Notes: generated from the letters alone by a model not told the origin. DNA of 64,000 nucleotides from Desulfobacca acetoxidans DSM 11109 (GCF_000195295.1 NC_015388.1:3038001-3102000); one strand, 5' to 3'. Positions 1 through 8,995 are shown, counted from the stretch's first letter. Numbers and translations: made by a program.

Positions 1-496
1 CGAAGAGCACCCCCAGGGCAAGTACCGTTCCCAGGTCAGTGACAAAGCAGGCGGCCAGGATAAGCTTGCCTATATCAACTTCATTAAGCCGAGTTTCGAT
101 CATCACGGCGTAGACGACGGCCACCGAAGTGGTGGACAGGGCGACGCCAGCGATCTGCGCCGCCCGCAGGTCCCAGCCATTGACAAAATAAGTAAAGGCC
201 ATGGCTCCCAGGAACGGCGCCAAAAAGGATATGCCACCGATAACCAGGCTGGGTTTGAGATGTTTGCGAAAAGAGACGGGGTCGATCTCGGCCCCGGCCA
301 GAAAGGTGAGCATCATGGAGCCGAAGGCGGCTAACACATCGATCCAGGGGACGGTATGGAAACCCAAAAAATTACCACCAACCATCCCTAAAAAAATCTC
401 CACTAGGGCCACGGAAACCCCGGTGCGGATGGAGATAAGGCTGGCCAGTAAAGCCAGGCCGATCCAACTTGCTGCCGTGAACCAGACATGTTCCAC
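1..496 (-). CDS. Cation:proton antiporter (Kef/NhaP type), N-terminal part
   Basis: Translating the minus strand from a GTG at 496 gives about 165 residues that run off the window edge. The protein is strongly hydrophobic with several membrane spans. It contains stretches such as LTFLAGAEIDP and GVALSTTSVAVVYAVM, typical of the Na+/H+ exchanger (CPA2/Kef) fold, where the acidic residue after LAGAE lies in the ion path. It is the third gene of a leftward run after crcB and the DUF190/CBS gene (gap of about 78 bases), so it probably shares the fluoride-responsive transcript. Sodium/proton antiporters are a known class of fluoride-riboswitch-controlled genes. The exact substrate ion cannot be read from the sequence. 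The start is chosen because a GGGGGGGAG stretch precedes the GTG. The C-terminus is outside the window. Confidence 0.85.
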   Translation of the reverse strand, partial: MEHVWFTAASWIGLALLASLISIRTGVSVALVEIFLGMVGGNFLGFHTVPWIDVLAAFGSMMLTFLAGAEIDPVSFRKHLKPSLVIGGISFLAPFLGAMAFTYFVNGWDLRAAQIAGVALSTTSVAVVYAVMIETRLNEVDIGKLILAACFVTDLGTVLALGVLF

Positions 497-574
497 GGTA
501 AGCTCCCCCCCCTTGATATACAGTTTCAGAGCAAGTTCCCGTTTTATTTTCTAACGATTCGTTTTATCCAGGCG

Positions 575-1855
575 TTAAGAAGAGGCAAAACCGGTGCGCA
601 ACAGGGCCTCCCGGCTGACCATGCCTTTAAATTTTCCCTGGGCATCGAGAACCGGCAGCCGTTTAATGCAATTTTCCAACATCAGCCGGATGGCTTCATT
701 AATTGGAGCATCTTCCTCAATGGTGATAATATGGGTATTCATAACTTCGGAGGCAGTTTTCACCTCCAGGTGCCGCTGGAGGTGCTTATGCCGACGTCTC
801 CGCTCGGTAAAAGGCAGTTTGCTGACAAAGTAATCCCAGATCCCGGGATGCCTGTCGGCAAAGGCCACCAGCAGATCGCGATCCGAAATCAATCCCAGGA
901 AATTGCCTTGCTGGTCTACGACACAAACCCGCTGTATATCCCCGCAGTCGATCAAGCGAATCACCTCCTCCACCGGTGTCTCAGGAAGAACCGTAGTAGT
1001 TTCACGACGCATGATGTCCGAAACAAAGCGCAGGTTCTCCACGTTGATTTTCTGTTTCTGAAAGGTCTGCCAATCCGGGCACTCCCGTAGGATGCTATGA
1101 AATATATCCACCCGTGAGAGGTTGCCCACGAGCTTCCCTTCGGCATCAACTACTGGTAGACGCTTCACCTTTTTTTCCAGCATGAGATTCACGGCCTCGG
1201 TAACCCTTTGCTCCTGCCCTATGGTCACCGCCGGTTTGGTCATAATTTCTCTGGCCTGTCTCGAACCCAGAGCCTCCAGTACCGCATCCACTTTTTCGTC
1301 GGCTGATTCGGATAGCAATCCCAACCGCATCGGCATCCCTGCTTTGTAGATTAGATCGGTCTGGGAGATGACGCCTACCGGATGTTTCTCTGCGTCCACC
1401 ACCGGAAGGCCGGTAAAGGTGGAGGAGAGCAGCAGGCGTGTCACTTCGGCCAGCGAAGTCTCCAGATTGACCTTTCTCGGCTGTAAAGTCATCAGTTCCC
1501 GCACCTGGGTCTGCCTGGGAATGAGCAGACCCCGAGTCCTATGGGAGATTACTTGCACATCCTGAACCACCACAATACCGTCAGTGACCATCTCCTGCAT
1601 TTTGATCAGAATATTCTCAGCTCCACTTAACGGGGCGATAATCGTAATCTGCACCGGCATGTTGTAGGACAGAACCTCAATACTGCGGGTGGCGATCTCG
1701 CCGCTTTCGTAAGAACCCTCAATCCCTCCGGTTACCATAGTGCGCGCTGCGATTTTCAGGTCGTGGACATACTGCACAATGGCCTTATAAAGAGGCTCCC
1801 CCCGCCAGCGGGCTTCTTCATCAGTAAAGATTTCAATGAGCTTATAGTGCTGCAT
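575..1855 (-). CDS. DUF190 (PII-like) protein with four CBS domains
   Basis: 426 residues. Residues 1-108 match the DUF190 family, a PII-like fold that begins with the shape MQHYKLIEIFTDE. Four CBS motifs follow at about 120-180, 205-265, 280-340 and 365-426, i.e. two Bateman modules. CBS pairs usually bind adenine nucleotides and gate transporters or enzymes. The gene starts 12 bases after crcB ends and precedes the antiporter, so it is a likely nucleotide-sensing regulator of one of these two transporters. DUF190 genes commonly neighbour crcB. The ATG at 1855 has GGAG 8 bases upstream, inside the end of crcB, suggesting translational coupling. The ligand is unknown. That it acts in fluoride resistance is inferred from position. 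Confidence 0.85.
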   Translation of the reverse strand: MQHYKLIEIFTDEEARWRGEPLYKAIVQYVHDLKIAARTMVTGGIEGSYESGEIATRSIEVLSYNMPVQITIIAPLSGAENILIKMQEMVTDGIVVVQDVQVISHRTRGLLIPRQTQVRELMTLQPRKVNLETSLAEVTRLLLSSTFTGLPVVDAEKHPVGVISQTDLIYKAGMPMRLGLLSESADEKVDAVLEALGSRQAREIMTKPAVTIGQEQRVTEAVNLMLEKKVKRLPVVDAEGKLVGNLSRVDIFHSILRECPDWQTFQKQKINVENLRFVSDIMRRETTTVLPETPVEEVIRLIDCGDIQRVCVVDQQGNFLGLISDRDLLVAFADRHPGIWDYFVSKLPFTERRRRHKHLQRHLEVKTASEVMNTHIITIEEDAPINEAIRLMLENCIKRLPVLDAQGKFKGMVSREALLRTGFASS

Positions 1856-1867
1856 ACATGGACTCCG

Positions 1868-2245
1868 TTACCGCAGCCGACCCACCACAAGGCCCAAGAA
1901 AACCAGGGCCGAACCGATGACATTGTTGGTTAGAATGTTGGCCGTCGAGACGATATATCTTCCTTCTCGGAAAGCATTTACCGTCTCCAGGCCAAACGTG
2001 GAAAACGTTGTCAACGCCCCGAGATACCCGGTCATAAAAAAAAGACGCATAGAGGGATTCATGATGCCCAAACCGCGGTCTGCGAGAGCGAAAGCCAGAC
2101 CGATGAGGAAGCACCCTAAAAGGTTAACGATGAGCGTTCCATAAGGGAATTTGGCACCAAATAGTTTTACGGCGAACAAAGAAACCCCATAGCGCGAAAG
2201 AGCTCCCAGGCTGCCGCCAGCCATCACCAAGAGTATTTTCATCAT
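1868..2245 (-). CDS. crcB: Fluoride channel CrcB/Fluc
   Basis: 125 residues from the ATG at 2245 (a second ATG at 2242 is equally possible), the usual Fluc length. Family motifs are visible: GGSLGALSRY near the N-terminus, PYGTLIVNLLGCFLIG in the second helix and the break motif GYLGALTTFSTF in the third. These residues line the fluoride pathway and the central Na+ site of the dual-topology dimer. Four membrane helices are expected. The protein exports fluoride passively across the inner membrane. The open frame extends upstream to 2371, but those residues look unlike the family and overlap leader RNA, so the shorter start is preferred. A fluoride riboswitch about 190 bases upstream on the same strand supports both identity and regulation. 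Confidence 0.95.
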   Translation of the reverse strand: MMKILLVMAGGSLGALSRYGVSLFAVKLFGAKFPYGTLIVNLLGCFLIGLAFALADRGLGIMNPSMRLFFMTGYLGALTTFSTFGLETVNAFREGRYIVSTANILTNNVIGSALVFLGLVVGRLR

Positions 2246-2435
2246 CCAACTCTCGAACGAAATCAACCGTCGAAAACAATTTATATTGAGCAGTTTGCGG
2301 AAGCGCACTATCTTGCAGACCCCAAAGAATAGTCTTGGCCAGGATAAGTCTTTGTAAAAGTTTAAACGCATATCATCATGATATAATTAGCTGATTTAAC
2401 TGAAACGGAAATCTTCGGCCCGTTTCGCCCCCCCA

Positions 2436-2529
2436 AAAAAAAAATTCTACTGAAATCATGGAATCCCAGTAGAAGTCATCATCCCGAAAACATTTGCTTC
2501 AGGCGGTTGAAGGCGGACCCCATCGCCAG
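2436..2529 (-). promoter_or_regulatory. Fluoride riboswitch (crcB motif) with intrinsic terminator, controlling crcB
   Basis: On the minus strand the aptamer begins with GGCGATGGGGTCCGCC (from 2527), continues with AACCGCC and ends with GATGATGACTTCTACTG (to about 2467). This matches the crcB RNA: P1 is GGCG/CGCC, and GGGGTC can pair with GACTTC as the pseudoknot. The 3' end TTCTACTG (2452-2445) is also the 5' arm of a perfect 8 bp hairpin (other arm 2474-2467 on the + strand) followed by nine Ts. Fluoride binding should therefore block termination and turn crcB on. Confidence 0.95.
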
Positions 2530-2541
2530 TTTACATTTTTC

Positions 2542-2570
2542 AAATTACCAATATGAAATAAAAAAAGCAA
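2542..2570 (-). promoter_or_regulatory. Sigma-70-type promoter for crcB leader
   Basis: On the minus strand TTGCTT (2570-2565) and TAATTT (2547-2542) are separated by 17 bases. Transcription would start near 2535, about 8 bases before the riboswitch aptamer. Confidence 0.65.
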
Positions 2571-2608
2571 TCTTTTTCCCGCTTTTATCTTTTTTAGGGT
2601 TTTTCCGG

Positions 2609-2637
2609 TTGACTGATATATATAGAAACGGTAATAT
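2609..2637 (+). promoter_or_regulatory. Sigma-70-type promoter for the GTPase leader
   Basis: TTGACT at 2609-2614 and TAATAT at 2632-2637 are separated by 17 bases, close to consensus. Initiation near 2644 would place the transcript start just before the second fluoride riboswitch at 2649. Confidence 0.8.
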
Positions 2638-2647
2638 TAGTGCAAAT

Positions 2648-2734
2648 AGGTGATGAGGTCCACCATAACTGCCTTGCCGAGGAATTGGCCGGGATGATGA
2701 CTTCTGCCCCACACTTAGGGCAGAAGTTTTTTTT
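2648..2734 (+). promoter_or_regulatory. Fluoride riboswitch with terminator, upstream of the dynamin-like GTPase
   Basis: The aptamer starts GGTGATGAGGTCCACC (2649-2664), continues AACTGCC and ends GATGATGACTTCTGCCCC. P1 is GGTG/CACC, and GAGGTC pairs with GACTTC as the crcB-motif pseudoknot. CTTCTGCCC (2701-2709) pairs perfectly with GGGCAGAAG (2718-2726), followed by eight Ts. This is a terminator whose 5' arm overlaps the aptamer's 3' end, so fluoride should permit read-through. The GTPase ATG follows 18 bases after the T tract. Confidence 0.93.
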
Positions 2735-2752
2735 GTGCTGAGGTTTTAGTAA

Positions 2753-4507
2753 ATGAGTATTTATAAGCAGTTTCAGCAATCTCTGGAACAACAACTGAAA
2801 AATCTAGCACGCTTCCCAGAAATCAGCCGAACCAATATTTCTTTTATTTTGGATAAACTGCGCCAGAATCGCTTTAATCTGGTTATGTTGGGTGCATTTA
2901 AGAGGGGCAAAAGCACCCTGATCAACGCCCTCCTGGGTGAATCCTTACTGCCCACTGCGGTTATTCCCCTAACTTCGGTGGTTACGATCATCGGCTATGG
3001 CGAAAAACTACGAATTGATGTCCTCTTTCATAATGGTCAGCGGCGGCAGATAGCCGGTAGCGAATTAGCAGCCTATATAACGGAAAGGGGCAATCCTCAT
3101 AATAAGAAAGGTGTGCTGGAAGTCGATATCGCCTACCCGTCGGCATATCTTAAAGACGGCGTCCGGATCATCGATACTCCCGGAGTCGGTTCAGTTTACA
3201 GCCACAATACCGAGGTCGCCTATAACTACCTGCCGCAGGTGGATGCCGCCATTTTTGTGGTCACGGTGGACCCGCCACTATCAGCCTCTGAGGAAGAGTT
3301 TTTAAAGGATATTCGGGAATATGTCCATAAGCTCTTTTTTGTGCTGAATAAAATCGATTATGTAGCCGAAGCGGAACGGCAGGAGGCCCTGGACTTTACC
3401 CGGCAGGTATTAACAACTAGTTTAGGGACGGACAATCTCCAGATCTTTCCCCTAACCGCCAAGCTTGCCCTTGAAGGCAAACAGGCCGGGCAACCCAAGC
3501 TGCTGGAAGAAAGCCTGCTGCCCCAATTTGAAGATCATTTGCGGACCTTCCTCTATCAAGAAAAGGGTCGGGTTCTGTTGATTTCGTGCGTCACCGGGGC
3601 CCTGAAGTCCATCACCGACTCAACCCTGGCTCTGAAGGTGGAACGGCATGCCAGCTCCATGCCTCTCAAGGAGTTGGAAGAAAAGATCGGACGGTTCAAT
3701 CTTGAGTTGCAGGGCCTGGAAAAAGAGCGTGAAATGTCCCTGCTCCTGTTGGACGGACGCATGAAGGGGGTAATTGAGGAAGTCAACACCGATCTGGAAA
3801 CCTTTAAAAATGAAACCATGACCCGACTGCGTCGAGAAGTGCAGGAGGCCTTCCAACAGAAACTTCAAGCCTCGGGAGATCTGCGCCAGGAGATGGAGAA
3901 GTTTCTCTTTGGCACCCTCCGCAACCTTTTCACCTTATGGCGCAGCAGTGAAATCGAAAAAATTACTCAGAATCTGGCGGGCGTCCATCAGGAATTCGCC
4001 GACCGCATAAATTCTATCCTGGAGCGGTTGACCGAACTTACGGCCCGGATTTTTGACTTTTCTCTTCGGGGATTTAGCGCCGAAACCGCCCTGACCGAAA
4101 AAAGTCATTTTTGGTTTAAGTTTAAAGAAGACCCGGTTGGCCTGGAAATCATTCAAATAACAATAACCTCTCTACTTCCGCGGGCCTTGACCAAAGGGAT
4201 GCTCCTCAAAAAACTTTTGGAAAACGTCGACGAACTGGTGGACAAACATTGTGGCCGCTTGCGCTATGATTTTCAAAACAGGCTCAACGACATGGCCCGT
4301 GAATTTCGGCAAACTTGGCTGGCCAAAATCGATTACACCACAGACAGTATCCGTCAAGCTCTTGAACGCGCCCTGGCTCAAAAAAAGGACAATAGCCAAA
4401 CTGTTGCAACCCGACTGGGGGAACTGGACAGGCGATTGGAGGCTATCCTGCAGGCCGAAGCAGCTCTATTAACTTTAAAAGAGCAGATCTCTGCTACTTT
4501 ACATTAA
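2753..4507 (+). CDS. Dynamin-like GTPase
   Basis: 584 residues. G1 is GAFKRGKST at about residues 47-55, a threonine for G2 lies in the PLTSVVT stretch, G3 is DTPG near 140 and G4 is NKID near 198. Behind the GTPase domain lies a long helical region with coiled-coil character and a hydrophobic patch near 465-485 (EIIQITITSLLP) that could be a membrane paddle. This is the architecture of bacterial dynamin-like proteins that remodel or repair the inner membrane. It stands alone on the + strand, divergent from crcB, directly after a fluoride riboswitch, so it is predicted to be induced by fluoride. A GAGG element lies about 10 bases before the ATG. The family assignment is firm. A role in fluoride-linked membrane stress is inference from the riboswitch. 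Confidence 0.85.
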   Translation: MSIYKQFQQSLEQQLKNLARFPEISRTNISFILDKLRQNRFNLVMLGAFKRGKSTLINALLGESLLPTAVIPLTSVVTIIGYGEKLRIDVLFHNGQRRQIAGSELAAYITERGNPHNKKGVLEVDIAYPSAYLKDGVRIIDTPGVGSVYSHNTEVAYNYLPQVDAAIFVVTVDPPLSASEEEFLKDIREYVHKLFFVLNKIDYVAEAERQEALDFTRQVLTTSLGTDNLQIFPLTAKLALEGKQAGQPKLLEESLLPQFEDHLRTFLYQEKGRVLLISCVTGALKSITDSTLALKVERHASSMPLKELEEKIGRFNLELQGLEKEREMSLLLLDGRMKGVIEEVNTDLETFKNETMTRLRREVQEAFQQKLQASGDLRQEMEKFLFGTLRNLFTLWRSSEIEKITQNLAGVHQEFADRINSILERLTELTARIFDFSLRGFSAETALTEKSHFWFKFKEDPVGLEIIQITITSLLPRALTKGMLLKKLLENVDELVDKHCGRLRYDFQNRLNDMAREFRQTWLAKIDYTTDSIRQALERALAQKKDNSQTVATRLGELDRRLEAILQAEAALLTLKEQISATLH

Positions 4508-4614
4508 GACTGCCCAGTATTAAATTTAAATTATTGTATAAGACGGCCATAGGGGCCACGGGTGAAATCTTAATCTTTTTTATTTCCTAACCTTCCCATT
4601 CAAAGGAGGTCGCT

Positions 4615-4899
4615 ATGAAAGAGTACGATCAAATCATTGCCGAAAAGGGTCTCCCCCATGTCGGGCAGACAGTACGCAGCAAAAAGTATGGTACCAGATG
4701 GCGGGTCATGGAAAAGCGGGAAGTCTGGAATAATATCGATCCTGACCCAAAGAGCGGAGAACCTCGCATGATTCCAGCCATCTATTTGAGCTATTGGAAG
4801 ATCGAGGAGGGCAGTCCCCCGGGCGTCGGCAAGATGATGGGGTTCTTGTATACTTTGTACGACAATACTTTTTTGTTGAATTGGGATATTATTGCATGA
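4615..4899 (+). CDS. Small conserved-type protein, tandem paralogue 1
   Basis: 94 residues, soluble, no signal peptide, rich in aromatic and charged residues. I do not recognise a family. It is clearly related to the next gene: both share GLP.VGQ, SKKY, WRVMEKREVW, the AIYL.YW segment and GFLYTL.DNTF..NWDI at the C-terminus. A strong AAGGAGG sits 7 bases before the ATG. The paralogue conservation along the whole length shows that this is a real protein under selection. The WRVMEKREVW and NWD signatures suggest a compact beta-rich fold, but no function can be assigned. Confidence 0.8.
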   Translation: MKEYDQIIAEKGLPHVGQTVRSKKYGTRWRVMEKREVWNNIDPDPKSGEPRMIPAIYLSYWKIEEGSPPGVGKMMGFLYTLYDNTFLLNWDIIA

Positions 4900-4983
4900 T
4901 GATAGAATTTCATCTTTATTGTTCCGCTTCTTTGTGGTCGAGATTGCTACCGGCCTCAAAAGAGCATGAGTCAGGAGGCGGCC

Positions 4984-5268
4984 ATGCAGGAATATGATGA
5001 AATTGTTAGGAAAAAGGGTCTGCCGAACGTTGGGCAGTTGGTGAAGAGCAAAAAGTACCACACTATCTGGCGGGTCATGGAAAAGCGGGAAGTCTGGCAG
5101 CCCCTGGAAGATGATCCGGCAACCAAAGAACCTCGCTGGACCTACGCCATCTATCTCAATTACTGGCGCGTTCAGAAAGACATGGAACCAGGCATGGGAA
5201 AGACCATGGGATTCTTATATACCCTAGATGACAATACTTTTCAGGAGAATTGGGATATTCTGTCCTGA
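4984..5268 (+). CDS. Small conserved-type protein, tandem paralogue 2
   Basis: 94 residues from the ATG at 4984, which has AGGAGG 5 bases upstream. An ATG at 4966 is in frame but lacks a ribosome site and would break the length match with the preceding paralogue. The two proteins align without gaps over almost their full length. The most conserved blocks are WRVMEKREVW in the first half and GFLYTLDDNTF near the end. The pair lies 85 bases apart and is followed by a clear terminator, so they form a two-gene transcript. Function unknown. Confidence 0.8.
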   Translation: MQEYDEIVRKKGLPNVGQLVKSKKYHTIWRVMEKREVWQPLEDDPATKEPRWTYAIYLNYWRVQKDMEPGMGKTMGFLYTLDDNTFQENWDILS

Positions 5269-5296
5269 GAGGGGTAGCACGAATGGTTAACTAAGA

Positions 5297-5330
5297 GCGG
5301 GGGGATCGTTTATTCGACCCCCTTTTTTTT
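5297..5330 (+). terminator. Intrinsic terminator
   Basis: A GC-rich hairpin (GGGGGATCG against CGACCCCC with a short loop) followed by eight Ts, 30 bases after the second small paralogue. Confidence 0.85.
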
Positions 5331-5365
5331 GACCGGTTTCCGGTTGTTGGTCAAAAAATAAGTTT

Positions 5366-5436
5366 TGTACAGGCTAGAAAGCTTGTGCCACCAGGAAGCC
5401 ATTTTCATGGTTGACGGGTGATTCATAAATAATGAC
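5366..5436 (+). repeat. Intergenic repeat with hairpin, copy 1
   Basis: About 70 bases aligning at roughly 75% identity with 10228-10298. The core is a small palindrome (ACAGG..AGAAAG..CTTGT here, CACAGG..CCTGTG in the other copy), followed by a shared TTGACnGGTGATT segment. Probably a dispersed non-coding element. Otherwise I see only a possible promoter for the next gene in 5331-5520. Confidence 0.55.
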
Positions 5437-5520
5437 AATTATATTCTAACGAAAATTTTGCCATCCAAAGCTACTCATATCGTATTATGATGCATCGCAT
5501 CCCGATGGAGGAATAGGACA

Positions 5521-6156
5521 ATGACTAAAATCATCCTGGTGCGCCATGGCCAGACCCCGTGGAATAAGGACAAGATTTTTCGCGGCTCCAAGGATATCCC
5601 ATTGAATGAGCAGGGCCGGGAGGAAGCCCGCCTGGCCGGGGAATGGCTGCAGGAAGAAACCATCCACGCCGCCTATACTTCACCCCTCTCCCGCTCCCGG
5701 GATACGGCTCGGGCTATTGCTCAACATCACTATGTCGAAGTCCAAGACCTTCCCGGCCTCACCGACCTCTGTTATGGGGATTGGGAGGGATTGCCCTTGA
5801 CGGAGGTCAAGGTCAATTATGCCGACCTTTACCGGCAATGGGAGGCAACACCGCATATGGTGCGGTTTCCTCAAGGGGAGACCTTAGCAGAAGTGCGCGG
5901 CCGCGCCTGGTCGGCAGTGGCCAAGGTAGTCGCCCGGCATCCGGATGAAACCGTATTGCTATCGGCTCACCGCGCCGTCAATAAGGTGCTTATCGCCGCC
6001 TTTATCGGCCTGGATGACTCCCACTTCTGGCGCATCGGCCAGGACACCACCGCGGTCAACCGGTTTATCTGGACCGGCGCCACCTGGCAGATTATTTCCC
6101 TGAACGACGTCTCGCACCTGCGCGGTATGGCTCGAGGGGAGTACGTCGATTTTTAA
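5521..6156 (+). CDS. Histidine phosphatase family protein (phosphoglycerate mutase-like)
   Basis: 211 residues. The branch-1 signature LVRHGQTPWN at residues 6-15 carries the nucleophilic histidine. ELSRSRDTA-like phosphate-binding residues appear as SPLSRSRDTA near 58-67, and the second histidine is in LLSAHRAV near 146-153. The pattern with YGDWEG fits the cobC/alpha-ribazole phosphatase and broad-specificity phosphatase branch rather than glycolytic GpmA. No cobalamin genes are nearby, so the substrate is open. GGAGG precedes the ATG at 5521 by about 9 bases. It is a single gene, convergent with alaS. Confidence 0.85.
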   Translation: MTKIILVRHGQTPWNKDKIFRGSKDIPLNEQGREEARLAGEWLQEETIHAAYTSPLSRSRDTARAIAQHHYVEVQDLPGLTDLCYGDWEGLPLTEVKVNYADLYRQWEATPHMVRFPQGETLAEVRGRAWSAVAKVVARHPDETVLLSAHRAVNKVLIAAFIGLDDSHFWRIGQDTTAVNRFIWTGATWQIISLNDVSHLRGMARGEYVDF

Positions 6157-6358
6157 GGCCGGCGGACTGCAAAACTTGAAATATGGCTTGTTATAGCACA
6201 ACATCCATGCCATTTTGTTACTTATGATTATTTCCTTCAAAAAAGAGGGAAATGAAGATATCTCAACGGGAAGCACACCAAAGCAGCCCGCATGATCTGC
6301 CCGGAAAGGTTATGGATACAACATGGCCTTGACAGACCGAATCAGATATCGTGATAAA

Positions 6359-8995
6359 TCACATTAACTTAGCAACGACACCATAGGCTTCTGACAATAC
6401 CTCCGGCAGCTTCTCTTTAGCAGGCCCACCGGCCTGAGCCATATCAGGCCGACCGCCGCCCTTCCCTCCTAGTCTGGCGGCCAGCTCACCAACAATCTTG
6501 CCGGCATGCAACCGGTCCGTCAGGTCTTTGGTGACCACGGTGATGAGCATCGCCTTATCGCCCCGACCGCTCCCCAAGATGATAACCCCGCTCTGAAGCC
6601 GGTCTTTGAGCTTATCGGCAAAATCCCTGAGACCTTTGGGATCGGCAACGTCCACCTCCAGGGCCAGTACTTTGACCCCATCCACGTGGCGCACCCGTTC
6701 CAGCAGGTCGCCGGAGCGGGCTGCGGCCAACTGTCCCTGCAGGGCTTCCACCTCTTTTTCCAACTCCCGCTGACGTTGCAGGAGCTTATCAAGCCTGGCA
6801 AGAATCTCCCCCTTACCGGCTTTGAGCCGCTGACCTACAGCGGAAAGTTCCTGGCTCTCTTCCTGAAGGTAACGCAGCGCCGCAGCACCGCACACGGCTT
6901 CAATGCGCCGGATGCCGGCCGCAACGCTGGATTCTGAAATAATCTTGCAGAATCCGATATCGCCGGTTTGGTCCACGTGAGCCCCGCCGCATAATTCTAG
7001 ACTTACTCCCGGCACCGCCACCAGACGCACGATGTTGCCGTATTTTTCATCGAAGAGGGCCATGGCGCCGGTTTCCAGGGCCTCGGACATTGGCATATAG
7101 CTGACATTCACCGGTAGATTCTGTTGGATATCGTGCAGGAGATCGACTTCCAGCTGGGCCAGGACCGCATCGCTGAGGCCGGTAAAATGGCTATAATCAA
7201 AGCGGAACCGGTCCGGCGCCACCAGAGAGCCGGCCTGCTTGACATGGTCGCCCAAACGATGGCGCAAGGCGGCATGCAACAGATGCGTGGCGGTGTGGTG
7301 ACAGGCGATCTGGCGGCGGCGACCGGCGTCTATAGCCAGTACCACCTTTTTTCCGACCCTGATCTCTCCCTGTTTAATTTCACCCTTATGAATAACCACA
7401 TCATTGGGCAGCCGCTGGACATCGGTGATCGTGATCAAAAAATCGGGACCGCGGATCGTGCCGGTGTCAGCCACCTGGCCGCCGGATTCCGCATAAAAAG
7501 GTGTGGTTTCAACGACAATTTCCACCGACCGGCCGGCCTTGGCCCCGCTCACCGTCGCACCTTCCTGGATGATGGCCAGGATCTGGGATTCCGCCTCAAA
7601 TTGGTCATAGCCCACAAATACCGTGGCCTCCAAGTCCTGAAGGACTTGATAGACCGGAGGAAGTTCACCCGGCAAGCCCCCCTTCCAGGATTGCCGCGAA
7701 CTTTCCCGCTGACGGGACATGTGCTCATTGAAACCGCTGAGGTCCAACTCGAGCTGCTGTTCCTGCAGGACATCGGTAATCAAGTCCAGGGGGAAACCAT
7801 ACGTATCGTAGAGTTTGAAAGCGATATCACCGGGAAGCCGACGCTCCCCTCTGGCCTTGAGGTCCTCCAGATTGTCGGTGAGAATCTTCAAGCCGTGATC
7901 CAGGGTTTCAGCAAACCGCTCTTCTTCATTGTGTACCACCTGGTCAATAAAGGATCGGGCGTCCAGCAATTCGGGGTAATCTCCTCCCATCAGCTCAATT
8001 ACCTTCTGGCCCACCGGCGCCAGGAACGGCTGCTTGAAGCCTAGGAGGCGGCCAAAACGCACCGCCCGGCGCAGGATGCGCCGCAGTACGTAGCCCCGAC
8101 CTTCGTTGCTAGGCAGAACGCCATCCGTAATCAGGAAGGTAATAGCCCGGCAATGATCGGCAATGACCTTGAAAGCCACGTCCAAAGCCGGATCTTGACC
8201 ATAGGCTATCCCAGCCAGCTCTTCGGTGCGGGCAATGACCGGCCGGATGAGGTCGGTATCAAAATTTGTAGGAACGCCCTGAATAACCGCCGTGAGGCGC
8301 TCCAACCCCATACCGGTGTCGATGCTCGGTTTGGGCAGAGGCGTCAGATTGCCCTGTTCATCCCGGTTGAACTGCATGAAGACCAGATTCCAGATCTCCA
8401 GGTAGCGGTCGCAGTCACAGCGGCCGATACCGCAGTCAGGACCGCAGGCCCGTTCTTCCCCCTGGTCGATGATAATCTCCGAACAGGGGCCACAAGGACC
8501 GGTGTCGCCCATAGCCCAGAAATTATCCTTCTCTCCCAACCGGACGATCCGCTCCCGGGGAAGGTGAATGACATCGTGCCACAGGTCGGCAGCCTCATCA
8601 TCATCATGATAGACCGTAGCCCATAAGCGTTCGGTGGGCAGTTTATAATGTTCCGTCAGAAGCTCCCATGCCATTTCGATGGCCCCGGCTTTGAAATAAT
8701 CGCCAAAGGAAAAATTGCCTAACATCTCAAAAAAGGTGTGGTGGCGGGCGGTTTTGCCGACGTTCTCCAGGTCGTTGTGTTTGCCACCGGCCCGGACGCA
8801 TTTCTGGGCCGAAGCGGCGCGAGAATAGCCACGCTGTTCTTCTCCCAAAAAAAGCCGCTTAAACTGCACCATACCCGCATTGGTAAACAACAGAGTCGGA
8901 TCATGGGCCGGAACCAGAGAGGAGCTGGCCACCCTCACATGACGTTTACTCTCAAAATAGGCCAAGAATTTTTCACGGATTTCTTTTCCGGTCAT
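6359..8995 (-). CDS. alaS: Alanine--tRNA ligase
   Basis: 878 residues, the normal AlaRS length. The class II catalytic core occupies about 1-240 (ALIGNED motifs include [10 protein letters not shown] and [18 protein letters not shown]). Editing-domain zinc ligands are H566-H570 in HHTATHLLH and the later CGGAHV. The C-terminal DHHA1/C-Ala region ends with [15 protein letters not shown]. The enzyme charges tRNA-Ala in the cytoplasm and removes mischarged Ser/Gly. The start codon overlaps the recA stop by 4 bases, so the two are co-transcribed from the recA side, an arrangement common in this group. No recX lies between them. Confidence 0.98.
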   Translation of the reverse strand: MTGKEIREKFLAYFESKRHVRVASSSLVPAHDPTLLFTNAGMVQFKRLFLGEEQRGYSRAASAQKCVRAGGKHNDLENVGKTARHHTFFEMLGNFSFGDYFKAGAIEMAWELLTEHYKLPTERLWATVYHDDDEAADLWHDVIHLPRERIVRLGEKDNFWAMGDTGPCGPCSEIIIDQGEERACGPDCGIGRCDCDRYLEIWNLVFMQFNRDEQGNLTPLPKPSIDTGMGLERLTAVIQGVPTNFDTDLIRPVIARTEELAGIAYGQDPALDVAFKVIADHCRAITFLITDGVLPSNEGRGYVLRRILRRAVRFGRLLGFKQPFLAPVGQKVIELMGGDYPELLDARSFIDQVVHNEEERFAETLDHGLKILTDNLEDLKARGERRLPGDIAFKLYDTYGFPLDLITDVLQEQQLELDLSGFNEHMSRQRESSRQSWKGGLPGELPPVYQVLQDLEATVFVGYDQFEAESQILAIIQEGATVSGAKAGRSVEIVVETTPFYAESGGQVADTGTIRGPDFLITITDVQRLPNDVVIHKGEIKQGEIRVGKKVVLAIDAGRRRQIACHHTATHLLHAALRHRLGDHVKQAGSLVAPDRFRFDYSHFTGLSDAVLAQLEVDLLHDIQQNLPVNVSYMPMSEALETGAMALFDEKYGNIVRLVAVPGVSLELCGGAHVDQTGDIGFCKIISESSVAAGIRRIEAVCGAAALRYLQEESQELSAVGQRLKAGKGEILARLDKLLQRQRELEKEVEALQGQLAAARSGDLLERVRHVDGVKVLALEVDVADPKGLRDFADKLKDRLQSGVIILGSGRGDKAMLITVVTKDLTDRLHAGKIVGELAARLGGKGGGRPDMAQAGGPAKEKLPEVLSEAYGVVAKLM

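Noticed and set aside
2594-2794. Minus-strand reading frame with a CPKCG motif
   Set aside because: It lies on the antisense of the second fluoride riboswitch and its promoter, and runs into the GTPase start. The motif arises from the terminator sequence.
7124-8044. 306-codon open frame antisense to alaS
   Set aside because: Third-position shadow of a highly conserved, GC-rich gene; no ribosome site and no recognisable protein.
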